Position numbers and translations under genes: made by a program. The notes under the pieces were generated by a model. It saw only the letters and a list, made by a program, of their open reading frames with translations, did no database searches and was not told the origin of the DNA. A stretch of 15,070 bases of DNA from NCBI GenBank assembly GCA_036821825.1, contig DAISIV010000066.1, forward strand, positions 1-15,070, written 5' to 3'. Source of the stretch: CAITZA01 sp937915285. GTDB taxonomy: Bacteria; Desulfobacterota; Desulfomonilia; Desulfomonilales; Desulfomonilaceae. Positions 1-6,940 of the stretch are shown in pieces. Numbering within the stretch: the stretch's first letter is position 1; each line of letters begins with the position of its first letter.

Positions 1-2
1 AT

Positions 3-149
3 ACTGCACGGGCTGTCGGTAAAAGGTTGGCCGTCAGAGCTTTAGAAAAGAATATCGACAAAGTGGTGTTTGACAGGGGTCCTTACCTGTATCACGGTAA
101 GGTCAAGGCATTGGCCGACGGCGCCAGAGAAGCCGGACTGAATTTCTAG
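3..149 (+). CDS. rplR: 50S ribosomal protein L18, 3' end only
   Basis: Only the last 48 codons are present; the gene enters from the left edge. L18 binds 5S rRNA and helps attach it to the central protuberance of the large subunit. The visible part contains the family's C-terminal pattern: a VFDRG-like strand (VVFDRGPYLYHGKVKAL), then an ADGAREAGLNF end that matches the usual L18 C-terminus. The stop codon at 147-149 is followed 21 bases later by rpsE, the normal spc-operon order. Confidence 0.95.
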   Translation, partial: TARAVGKRLAVRALEKNIDKVVFDRGPYLYHGKVKALADGAREAGLNF

Positions 150-170
150 TCGCAAAGGAGGAATAGCCCG

Positions 171-710
171 TTGCTCAGTAGAACCGATATTGCCGCTGAA
201 TCCGAATTGAAGGATCGTGTGGTCCACCTTAGTCGTGTCGCAAAAGTTGTCAAAGGCGGAAGAAGGTTTTCTTTCAGCGCAGTTGTTGTCGTTGGCGACG
301 GAAACGGTCGGGTTGGATACGGGCTTGGCAAGGCCAACGAAGTCCCCGAAGCAATTCGCAAAGGCGTGGACCGGGCCAAAACATATATGGTTGATGTCCC
401 TATCATCAACGGCACAGTGCCACATGAAATTACCGGTCAATACGGAGCGGCCAAGGTTTTGCTCAAGCCCGCTGGCTCTGGAACCGGAGTTATCGCAGGT
501 GGAGCTGTTAGGGCCGTCATGGAAGCCGTAGGCATTCGTGACATCCTCACAAAATGTATTGGCACCAACAACCCACACAATGTGGTCAAAGCCACTTTTG
601 AGGGACTCAAAGGACTCCGGACACAGCAACAGATTGCCAGGAAGCTTGGCAAACTCGGGCCGGCTGACGATGACTCAGATAAAGGAGATGATTTCCTTGT
701 CAATGCTTAA
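171..710 (+). CDS. rpsE: 30S ribosomal protein S5
   Basis: S5 sits on the back of the small subunit near the decoding region and contributes to translational fidelity. The 179-residue product is of normal length. The N-terminal RNA-binding domain is recognisable (VVHLSRVAKVVKGGRRFSFS, then VVVVGDGNGRVGYGLGKANE), followed by the C-terminal domain with the GTGVIAGGAVRAVMEAVGI segment and the NPHNVVKATFEGL segment. The start is TTG at 171, supported by a strong AAAGGAGGA ribosome binding site at 154-162. It lies 21 bases after rplR and its end overlaps the start of rpmD, suggesting translational coupling. Confidence 0.97.
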   Translation: MLSRTDIAAESELKDRVVHLSRVAKVVKGGRRFSFSAVVVVGDGNGRVGYGLGKANEVPEAIRKGVDRAKTYMVDVPIINGTVPHEITGQYGAAKVLLKPAGSGTGVIAGGAVRAVMEAVGIRDILTKCIGTNNPHNVVKATFEGLKGLRTQQQIARKLGKLGPADDDSDKGDDFLVNA

Positions 711-882
711 AGTTATCCTTAGAAAAAGCAAGATAAAGGCTACCCAGGGTCAGAGGGACACCGTTAGAGGATTGGGACTTACCAAGATAAACTCCTTTAA
801 ATTCCTCAATGACACCCCAGAAGTCAGAGGAATGATCACCAAGGTTGCCCATCTTGTGGAAGTTGAAGAAGTGATTGAATAA
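697..882 (+). CDS. rpmD: 50S ribosomal protein L30
   Basis: L30 is a small large-subunit protein. The sequence LKVILRKSKIKATQGQRDTV, then RGLGLTKINSFKFLNDTPEVRGMI and a C-terminal VAHLVEVEE, matches the bacterial L30 pattern (about 60 residues). The start is uncertain. An ATG at 703 is 15 bases from the AAAGGAG at 681-687, whereas an in-frame TTG at 697 is 9 bases away, so I prefer TTG 697 (61 residues); ATG 703 gives 59. Either way the gene overlaps the end of rpsE, in the usual order before rplO. Confidence 0.93.
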   Translation: MSMLKVILRKSKIKATQGQRDTVRGLGLTKINSFKFLNDTPEVRGMITKVAHLVEVEEVIE

Positions 883-905
883 AACAGGTTCAATTGGAGC
901 TATTG

Positions 906-1331
906 ATGAATCTCTCTAATCTATTTGGCCCGGACAACAAAAAGCGCAAACGAGTCGGGCGTGGCGAGTCCTCAGGACTTGGCAAGACCTGTGGCAAAGG
1001 TCACAAGGGTCAGAAGGCTCGTTCCGGCGGGAAAGTAGGACGTGGATTTGAAGGTGGCCAGATGCCGTTGCAGAGGCGTCTCCCCAAGAAAGGATTCACG
1101 AACATTTTCCGCACTGAGTATAATGTGATTAATCTGAGTGTTTTGGAAAAACTCGATCCGGCTGAGGCCGTAACCCCAGAACTTTTGCGTTCAAGGGGAT
1201 TGGTCAAACGTCAGGGGCCCGTCAAGCTACTTGCCCAGGGTGACGTTTCCGCCGCCTTCACGATTAAGGTTGATCGGGTAAGCGCCGCCGCTACAAAAAA
1301 GATAGTGGATGCAGGCGGATCGGTTGAATAA
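906..1331 (+). CDS. rplO: 50S ribosomal protein L15
   Basis: L15 binds 23S rRNA late in large-subunit assembly. The product is 141 residues, slightly shorter than the common 144-147. The glycine- and lysine-rich N-terminal tail is diagnostic (RKRVGRGESSGLGKTCGKGH, then QKARSGGKVGRGFEGGQMPL and RRLPKKGF). The ATG at 906 is chosen because GGAG at 896-899 lies 6 bases upstream; an in-frame TTG at 894 overlaps that binding site. It precedes secY by 65 bases, the standard spc order. Confidence 0.96.
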   Translation: MNLSNLFGPDNKKRKRVGRGESSGLGKTCGKGHKGQKARSGGKVGRGFEGGQMPLQRRLPKKGFTNIFRTEYNVINLSVLEKLDPAEAVTPELLRSRGLVKRQGPVKLLAQGDVSAAFTIKVDRVSAAATKKIVDAGGSVE

Positions 1332-1396
1332 AGCGTCTTGGCCTAACTGACGCACAGGTAAACACTCATACAGGTATAGTTCCAGGAGATATCCGC

Positions 1397-2689
1397 GTGA
1401 TAGGTTCTATAGGCAACATAGCAAAAATACCGGAATTAAAGCGGAGGGTCATATTCACCCTGCTGATGCTTCTGGTTTATCGCATCGGCGTTCATATTCC
1501 AACTCCAGGAATCAACGCGGCTGCCTTGAAGGATTTCTTCGGCCGATATCAGCAAACTCTTTTTGGCGTCATCGATATGTTTACCGGTGGCGCCCTCGAA
1601 AACTTTTCGGTCTTTTCGCTGGGCATTATGCCCTATATCAGCGCCTCCATCATCCTGCAACTTCTGACGGTTGTGGTACCTCACCTCGAGAGGCTTTCCA
1701 AGGAAGGTGAGGCTGGGCGCAAGAAGATTACCCAGTACACCAGATACGGCACCGTAGTGCTGTCACTCATTCAGGGCATGGGTATCAGCGTCGGTTTGGC
1801 TCAAACTGAAAACCTCGTTTACATGTCCAAACCCGCTTTTGTTGTCCTGTCCATGATCACACTAACCGCTGGCACAGCTTTTATTATGTGGTTAGGTGAG
1901 CAGATAACCGAACGCGGTATCGGCAATGGCATATCGTTGATCATTTTCGCTGGAATTGTGGCCAGGATGCCCTCTGCTGTCGGCAGCACCATACAGCTCG
2001 TTCAGACGGGGGATCTCGGATTCCTGGTGCTCTTGCTGCTTTTTGCCATCATGATAGCCGTCATAGCGGTCATAGTGTTTGTTGAACGCGGCCAGCGCCG
2101 AATACCGGTGCAATACGCCAAAAGGGTGGTGGGTCGTAGGATTTACGGTGGGCAATCCACTCATCTGCCGTTGAAAGTCAATACCGCAGGCGTTATACCG
2201 CCGATCTTTGCTTCGTCATTGATCATTTTCCCGGCGACTATCGCCCAGTTCCTCAATGTGCCTATTTTGACCTCCATAACAAACTGGCTAAGGCCCGGAA
2301 CATTTGTTTATGAAGGCATCTATGTTGTTATGATCATCTTCTTCTGTTATTTTTACACGGCTGTTACATTCAATCCGGTAGATGTAGCGGAGAACATGAA
2401 GAAATATGGTGGTTATATACCTGGAATCAGACCGGGGAAGAAGACCGCCCAGTATATTGACAAGGTTTTGACCAGGCTGACTTTGGGCGGAGCTATTTAT
2501 ATTTCTGTCGTTTGCGTTTTACCGTCAATACTTATCGGTCGTTTTAATGCGCCTTTTTATTTCGGCGGGACATCCCTCCTAATCGTTGTAGGTGTGGCTC
2601 TTGATACACTGACTCAAATCGAGACTCACATGATACAGCGTCATTACGAGGGCTTTATCCGTACAGGTCGCATAAAAGGCAGGCGTTAG
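1397..2689 (+). CDS. secY: Preprotein translocase channel subunit SecY
   Basis: SecY forms the protein-conducting channel of the Sec translocon in the inner membrane, with SecE and SecG. The 430-residue product is the usual length. The protein is very hydrophobic with about ten transmembrane segments, including those near residues 17-34, 71-92, 117-135, 147-166, 177-195, 207-230, 264-285, 305-323, 363-380 and 391-405. Family markers are visible: the TGGALENFSVFSLGIMPYIS segment after the plug region, the cytosolic PVQYAKR loop near 237-243, and the C5 loop IPGIRPGKKT at 341-350, whose Arg345 corresponds to the functionally important Arg of E. coli SecY. The start is GTG at 1397 with AGGAG at 1383-1387. 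Confidence 0.97.
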   Translation: MIGSIGNIAKIPELKRRVIFTLLMLLVYRIGVHIPTPGINAAALKDFFGRYQQTLFGVIDMFTGGALENFSVFSLGIMPYISASIILQLLTVVVPHLERLSKEGEAGRKKITQYTRYGTVVLSLIQGMGISVGLAQTENLVYMSKPAFVVLSMITLTAGTAFIMWLGEQITERGIGNGISLIIFAGIVARMPSAVGSTIQLVQTGDLGFLVLLLLFAIMIAVIAVIVFVERGQRRIPVQYAKRVVGRRIYGGQSTHLPLKVNTAGVIPPIFASSLIIFPATIAQFLNVPILTSITNWLRPGTFVYEGIYVVMIIFFCYFYTAVTFNPVDVAENMKKYGGYIPGIRPGKKTAQYIDKVLTRLTLGGAIYISVVCVLPSILIGRFNAPFYFGGTSLLIVVGVALDTLTQIETHMIQRHYEGFIRTGRIKGRR

Positions 2690-2718
2690 CTCGTCATTTC
2701 CACTAAGAGGTAGGAATC

Positions 2719-3366
2719 ATGAGAATCGTATTGTTGGGAGGCCCTGGATCAGGAAAAGGAACTCAGGCAAAGAAACTGACTGAGAAACTTGGAGTACCGC
2801 AGATATCCACCGGTGACATCTTTCGAGCTGCCCTAAAGGAAGGAACGCCAATGGGTTTGAAGGCCAAAACCTTCATGGACAAGGGCGAACTCGTTCCCGA
2901 TGATGTTGTAATTGGCGTGGTTGAGGAGCGTTTGGCCAAACCGGACCTGGACAAAGGTTTCATGCTGGATGGTTTCCCAAGAACACTGGGTCAGGCTGAA
3001 GCGCTTGACAAAATCATGGTAACTTTGAACAAAGGTATCGATCATGCTATTCTGGTTGATGTTCCTGATGAGGAGCTTGTGGCCAGGCTGGCTGGACGCC
3101 GCACATGCAAGAATTCAGCTTGCGGCAAGATGTATCATGTGATGTTCAACCCGCCCAAGGCGGAAGGTAAATGTGACGCATGTGGCTCGGAACTTTATCA
3201 GAGAGATGATGACAATGAGACCACAATTCGTGAGAGACTGGCTGTTTACAACAGCGCTACAGCTCCACTAATCGATTATTACGCGGGCAAAGGACTTTTG
3301 AGAAGAGTCAAGGGTGTCGGACCGATTGAAGATATATTTGCTTCGATTGAAAAGGTGCTTGGATAG
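2719..3366 (+). CDS. adk: Adenylate kinase with four-cysteine (metal-binding) lid
   Basis: Adenylate kinase interconverts ATP + AMP and 2 ADP in the cytoplasm. The 215-residue length fits the long-lid bacterial class. The P-loop GGPGSGKGT is at residues 7-15, the AMP-binding STGDIFR at 30-36, and the DGFPRT motif at 84-89. The lid (about 122-165) carries Cys130, Cys135, Cys152 and Cys155, followed by QRDDD. This is a zinc-type lid, but the first pair is spaced CX4C rather than the common CX2C. The ATG start is preceded by AGAGGTAGG. It follows secY by 29 bases, as usual, but rpmJ rather than map comes next. Confidence 0.97.
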   Translation: MRIVLLGGPGSGKGTQAKKLTEKLGVPQISTGDIFRAALKEGTPMGLKAKTFMDKGELVPDDVVIGVVEERLAKPDLDKGFMLDGFPRTLGQAEALDKIMVTLNKGIDHAILVDVPDEELVARLAGRRTCKNSACGKMYHVMFNPPKAEGKCDACGSELYQRDDDNETTIRERLAVYNSATAPLIDYYAGKGLLRRVKGVGPIEDIFASIEKVLG

Positions 3367-3401
3367 CTCTTTTGGCCTTGCCTGTGCGACAGGAGGTTGC
3401 C

Positions 3402-3515
3402 GTGAAAGTTAGGGCTTCTGTTAAACGGCTGTGTGACAAGTGCAAAATTATCAAGCGCAAAGGCTTAGTTAGAGTTATTTGCGAAAATCCTAAACACAAA
3501 CAGCGACAGGGCTAG
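3402..3515 (+). CDS. rpmJ: 50S ribosomal protein L36, zinc-ribbon type
   Basis: L36 is the smallest large-subunit protein. The 37-residue product reads VKVRASVKRLCDKCKIIKRK at its N-terminus, a clear L36 match. The zinc ligands Cys11, Cys14, Cys27 and His32 are all present, so this is the zinc-binding (C+) form. The start is GTG at 3402 with a strong AGGAGG at 3391-3396. It lies 35 bases after adk and 35 bases before rpsM. Confidence 0.95.
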   Translation: MKVRASVKRLCDKCKIIKRKGLVRVICENPKHKQRQG

Positions 3516-3550
3516 GGCTCGGTCGAGGTTTTAACGCCTGGAGGATAAAC

Positions 3551-3919
3551 GTGGCGCGTATAGCAGGAATAGACCTACCCAAGAACAAGCGCATGGAAAT
3601 TGCGCTTACATACATTTACGGGATAGGTAGAGCTACCGCCCGGCGGATTCTGGAAGAGTCGAACCTGGATCCGAGCATGAATTCGGATCGCTTGACCGAG
3701 GTTGATGTAGCCAAAATTCGAGAGGTGCTTGATCGTTCCTACAAGGTGGAAGGTGACCTGAGACGTGAGATCACCATGAACATCAAGCGTCTGATGGATC
3801 TTGGATGCTATCGGGGACTTCGACACCGAAGAGGCCTGCCGGTCCGGGGACAGCGGACGCATACCAATGCAAGGACAAGAAAAGGTCCTCGCAAGATGCA
3901 GATTGGCAAGAAGAAATAG
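3551..3919 (+). CDS. rpsM: 30S ribosomal protein S13
   Basis: S13 sits in the head of the small subunit and makes intersubunit contacts with L5. The 122-residue product starts MARIAGIDLPKNKRMEIALT and contains YIYGIGRATARRIL (helix-two-turn-helix) and the C-terminal RGLRHRRGLPVRGQRTHTNA followed by RTRKGPRK, all highly conserved. The start is GTG at 3551 with GGAGG at 3540-3544. It is the first gene of the alpha operon and is followed by an unusually long gap of 156 bases before rpsK. Confidence 0.97.
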   Translation: MARIAGIDLPKNKRMEIALTYIYGIGRATARRILEESNLDPSMNSDRLTEVDVAKIREVLDRSYKVEGDLRREITMNIKRLMDLGCYRGLRHRRGLPVRGQRTHTNARTRKGPRKMQIGKKK

Positions 3920-4075
3920 GCGCCCTACTGTAGACCATTGCGGTTTGTTGAATCAGTTGGGCACACGACTTTCAGACATGACCGGAGGCGGCATAACAGG
4001 CCCTTGTGGTTTAGTCCGGAGTAAGTTGAATTTAAACGATTCCGCGTTTCAGGATATCAATTTACGGAGTAGTCA
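3920..4075 (+). other. Intergenic leader between rpsM and rpsK
   Basis: This 156-base interval is long for a ribosomal operon in which most neighbours are spaced by 15-65 bases. I see no credible ORF in it. A short inverted repeat (CCGGA near 3981 and TCCGG near 4015) could pair across it, and a GGAG at 4066-4069 serves rpsK. It may hold an internal promoter or a structured autoregulatory leader, but I see no convincing -35/-10 pair. Confidence 0.35.
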
Positions 4076-4465
4076 ATGCCGAGAAGGCGAATAGTCAGGA
4101 AGAAAAAGGAAAGACGGAATATACCGAGGGGTGTCGCTCACATACAGTCGACCTTCAACAACACCATCGTCACCATCACCGACACCGATGGCAACGTGGT
4201 CGCGTGGTCATCCTCGGGAACTCAGGGCTTCAAAGGCTCTAGAAAGTCTACACCTTTTGCCGCTCAGTTAGCCGCTGAAGACGCAGCCCGCAAAGCTATG
4301 GAACATGGTATGCGAAGTGTTGAAGTCTTGATCAACGGCCCTGGCGCCGGTAGGGAAGCAGCTTTACGCTCACTACAGGCAATAGGTTTTCAGATAACTC
4401 TAATCAAGGATGTCACTCCAGTTCCTCACAATGGGTGCAGACCTCCTAAAAGACGTAGAGTTTAA
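4076..4465 (+). CDS. rpsK: 30S ribosomal protein S11
   Basis: S11 forms part of the small-subunit platform around the mRNA exit path. The product has 129 residues. Conserved S11 segments are visible: GVAHIQSTFNNTIVTITDTD, then GNVVAWSSSGTQGFKGSRKS, TPFAAQLAAEDAA, and the C-terminal DVTPVPHNGCRPPKRRRV. The ATG at 4076 has GGAG six bases upstream. The next gene, rpsD, begins 41 bases later. Confidence 0.97.
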   Translation: MPRRRIVRKKKERRNIPRGVAHIQSTFNNTIVTITDTDGNVVAWSSSGTQGFKGSRKSTPFAAQLAAEDAARKAMEHGMRSVEVLINGPGAGREAALRSLQAIGFQITLIKDVTPVPHNGCRPPKRRRV

Positions 4466-4506
4466 TTTTTAGGATTCACATTCTTTAGATATAAAAGGAG
4501 TCCGTG

Positions 4507-5133
4507 TTGGCGCGATATCGTGAATCAGTTTGCAGATTTTGCCGTCGTGAAACCACCAAGTTGTTTCTCAAGGGAGACAGGTGCTATTCAGACAAATGCT
4601 CTGTGGAGAGGAGAAATTACCCTCCAGGACAGCACGGTCAGGGAAGAGCCAAGTATACAGATTATGGAGTTCAGCTCCGTGAGAAACAAAAAGTCAGAAG
4701 GATTTATGGCGTCCTGGAAAAGCAGTTCCGCAACTACTATGCCTTAGCGGAGAGAAAGAAGGGCGTCACAGGTGAGAATCTCCTGCTTCTGCTGGAATCT
4801 CGGCTTGACAACATAGTTTATCGAATGGGTTTTGCGTCCTCGCGCACTGAAGCGAGACAGTTGATCAATCACGGACACTTTCTGGTCAATGGGCGCAAGG
4901 TGGATATAGCCTCGTTTTGCACCAAACCCGGCATGACGGTCGAGGTTAAGGAAAAGAGTCGAAAGATCAAATCCATTGAAGAATCGATGGATGCAGTTGG
5001 TAGAAGGCAGATCCCGCAGTGGCTTGAAGTTGACGCCGCCAGCTTCAAGGGTGAAATCAAGGGTTATCCTACCAGAGAGGAACTGCCGCCGACTATCAAA
5101 GAGCAGCTTATTGTCGAATTTTATTCCAAATAA
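4507..5133 (+). CDS. rpsD: 30S ribosomal protein S4, zinc-binding form
   Basis: S4 nucleates small-subunit assembly on 16S rRNA and in some bacteria represses its own operon. The 208-residue product begins MARYRESVCRFCRRE. An N-terminal zinc motif of four cysteines is present (Cys9, Cys12, Cys26, Cys31), followed by the NYPPGQHGQ segment and the S4 RNA-binding domain (ESRLDNIVYRMGFASSRTEA, then RQLINHGHFLVNGRKVDI). I place the start at TTG 4507, six bases after AAAGGAG at 4494-4500, because it gives the family's typical MARYR start. A GTG at 4504 is possible but only three bases from the ribosome binding site. Confidence 0.96.
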   Translation: MARYRESVCRFCRRETTKLFLKGDRCYSDKCSVERRNYPPGQHGQGRAKYTDYGVQLREKQKVRRIYGVLEKQFRNYYALAERKKGVTGENLLLLLESRLDNIVYRMGFASSRTEARQLINHGHFLVNGRKVDIASFCTKPGMTVEVKEKSRKIKSIEESMDAVGRRQIPQWLEVDAASFKGEIKGYPTREELPPTIKEQLIVEFYSK

Positions 5134-5288
5134 ACCGTTCATTGCTGGTTGAGCGTTTATAGACTCCTTGTTTTTTTTTATGGCGCCAGGCTTATGCGTT
5201 ATGATTCTCTTGTAACATTCCGCTTTCATGCCTGTCGCCTCACTAGTTTTCCGAATCTACGGAATGCTTGAATCACGAGAGGGAATCC
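5134..5288 (+). other. Intergenic leader between rpsD and rpoA
   Basis: This 155-base non-coding interval precedes rpoA. It contains a run of nine T at 5171-5179 without an obvious strong stem before it, an 8-base palindrome TGGCGCCA at 5181-5188, a TATGAT hexamer at 5200-5205 resembling a -10 element but lacking a good -35, and a small hairpin TTCCG/CGGAA (5249-5264) just upstream of the rpoA ribosome binding site. An internal promoter or leader control is possible; none is certain. Confidence 0.35.
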
Positions 5289-6338
5289 ATGATCGATCCA
5301 GGGCAAACCCTGATGACCCGAAATTGGACCGAGCTCATCTCACCCAAGCCAATTGAGGTGGATAGTTCGACAGAGACCCCTTTTTACGGGAAGTTTGTTT
5401 GCGAACCTTTGGAAAGAGGTTTCGGAATTACACTGGGAAACGCCCTTAGGCGTGTCTTGTTATCGTCACTCCGTGGAGCCGCGATCAAAATGGTAAGAAT
5501 CGAAGGTGTTCTCCATGAGTTCTCGACAATCCCAGGAGTAAAAGAAGATGTAACAGATTTGTTACTTAATTTAAAAAAGGTCCAGCTCAAGCTCAATTCC
5601 CTAGGTCCCCGGACTCTTCGTTTAGAGGCCACAGGCGAGGGAGAGGTTTTGGCTGGCGCTATACAGGCTGACGAAACTGTAGAGATTATTAACCCTGAAC
5701 TGGTATTAGCCACACTCTCCAAAGAAGGGCAATTGGTTGTCTCGATGACTGCTGATTGGGGAAAAGGCTATGCGTCAGCGGAAACCCACCGTTCGGATGA
5801 AGAGCCTTTGGGCACTTTGTTTTTGGATGCCGTTTATTCTCCAATCAGAAAAGTTAGTTACAAGATTACGAACACACGGGTTGGTCAACAAACGGACTAT
5901 GATAAACTCACGATGGAAATCTGGACTAACGGTTCGGTTCATCCGAGAGACGCTTTGGCTCAGGCTGCTCAAATCCTTCGCGAACAATTCAAAGTATTTT
6001 TGAATTTTGAGGAAGAAGAAAGACCTGTCTATGAGGAAAAGGTTCAGCATGAACCACAGGTTAATGAAAATCTCCATAGAAGTGTTAATGAGCTTGAGTT
6101 GAGCGTTCGATCCGCCAATTGCTTGAAGAATGCTGATATTCGTTTCATCGGGGAGCTAGTTCAGAAAACAGAACAGGAAATGCTTAAGACTAAGAATTTC
6201 GGCAGAAAATCCCTGAACGAAATAAAGGAAATTTTGGCAGATATGGGGTTGGTCTTGGGAATGACTATACCCAATTTTCCATCCAGAGAAGAACTTGAAG
6301 CTATGCGAAAAGAAAGAGAAAACGCCGTAGGCGAATGA
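5289..6338 (+). CDS. rpoA: DNA-directed RNA polymerase alpha subunit
   Basis: The alpha subunit dimerises to scaffold RNA polymerase assembly and its C-terminal domain contacts UP elements and activators. The N-terminal domain shows the dimerisation motif LERGFGITLGNALRRVLLSS at 41-60. The C-terminal domain lies at about 268-325 (LELSVRSANCLKNADI, then the NFGRKSLNEIKEIL helix-hairpin-helix region); Arg274 corresponds to the DNA-contacting Arg265 of E. coli. The start is ATG 5289, giving 349 residues, supported by GAGAGGGA at 5277-5284. A second ATG at 5313 (MTRNWTELI) resembles the start of related alphas and is the main alternative. It is followed by rplQ after 15 bases. Confidence 0.97.
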   Translation: MIDPGQTLMTRNWTELISPKPIEVDSSTETPFYGKFVCEPLERGFGITLGNALRRVLLSSLRGAAIKMVRIEGVLHEFSTIPGVKEDVTDLLLNLKKVQLKLNSLGPRTLRLEATGEGEVLAGAIQADETVEIINPELVLATLSKEGQLVVSMTADWGKGYASAETHRSDEEPLGTLFLDAVYSPIRKVSYKITNTRVGQQTDYDKLTMEIWTNGSVHPRDALAQAAQILREQFKVFLNFEEEERPVYEEKVQHEPQVNENLHRSVNELELSVRSANCLKNADIRFIGELVQKTEQEMLKTKNFGRKSLNEIKEILADMGLVLGMTIPNFPSREELEAMRKERENAVGE

Positions 6339-6353
6339 TTCGGAGATAAGTTT

Positions 6354-6806
6354 ATGCGTCACAAAAAAGCCAGATATAAATTAGGCATGAAGACATCGCA
6401 CCGTGAAGCCATGCTTCGGAACATGGTGACTTCGCTACTGGAACACGAAAGCATTACCACCACTGACACCCGGGCCAAGGCGGTCAGGTCCCTTGCTGAA
6501 CACATGATTACCCTGGGTAAGCGGGGTGATCTACATGCTCGTCGGCAGGCTTTGCAGGTTATCAGATCCACAAAAGTGACGCAGTCTCTTTTCAATGACA
6601 TTGCGCCGAGGTATGCCGAGAGAGCGGGTGGATATACCAGAATCATAAAGAAGGGCTTTCGCTCTGGCGACGGGGCTGAAATCTCAATCATTGAACTGGT
6701 AGAGAAAAGGGCCAAGGAGAAAGTCTCTTCTTCCAAATCCGGAGGAATAGCTGATAAGGCCAAAGGTCTCAAGGACAAGCTTCTGGACACCATCAAATCC
6801 AAATAA
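6354..6806 (+). CDS. rplQ: 50S ribosomal protein L17
   Basis: L17 is a large-subunit protein near the exit tunnel. The N-terminus MRHKKARYKLGMKTSHREAM and the segments MVTSLLEHESITTTDTRAKA, GGYTRIIKKGFRSGDGAE and SIIELVEK identify it. At 150 residues it is longer than many L17 proteins (about 116-130). The extra length is a basic, Lys- and Ser-rich C-terminal tail from about residue 119 with no recognisable domain. CGGAGATAAG lies just upstream of the ATG. It is the last gene of the operon and is followed by a terminator. Confidence 0.96.
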   Translation: MRHKKARYKLGMKTSHREAMLRNMVTSLLEHESITTTDTRAKAVRSLAEHMITLGKRGDLHARRQALQVIRSTKVTQSLFNDIAPRYAERAGGYTRIIKKGFRSGDGAEISIIELVEKRAKEKVSSSKSGGIADKAKGLKDKLLDTIKSK

Positions 6807-6834
6807 ATACCGGAACCCGTTTCCTTTACAGAAC

Positions 6835-6880
6835 AATCGCCAATGCTCCTTCCCATTTTCGGAACGCATTGGCGATTTTT
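6835..6880 (+). terminator. Intrinsic terminator of the ribosomal protein operon
   Basis: A perfect 12-base-pair stem (AATCGCCAATGC at 6835-6846 with GCATTGGCGATT at 6866-6877) is followed immediately by a run of five T (6876-6880). It begins 29 bases after the rplQ stop codon. The 19-base loop can form a small inner TTCC/GGAA pairing. This is a textbook rho-independent terminator closing the operon. Confidence 0.9.
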
Positions 6881-6940
6881 GTATGTGATTGACCTAACCA
6901 TTAAACTGTATGGAAGTTTGTTTTCGATTCGGTCTTGTTC

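Noticed and set aside
42..629. Long open frame of 195 codons on the - strand across rplR and rpsE
   Set aside because: It lies opposite two clear ribosomal protein genes and has no family resemblance or ribosome binding site; it is a coding shadow.
6359..6901. 180-codon - strand open frame over rplQ
   Set aside because: It overlaps rplQ entirely and the operon terminator, and its product is low-complexity without recognisable features.
6889..6914. TTGACC with TATGGA as a promoter for the ABC ATPase gene
   Set aside because: The spacing is 14 bases and the -10 is poor, so the pair is not a credible sigma-70 promoter.
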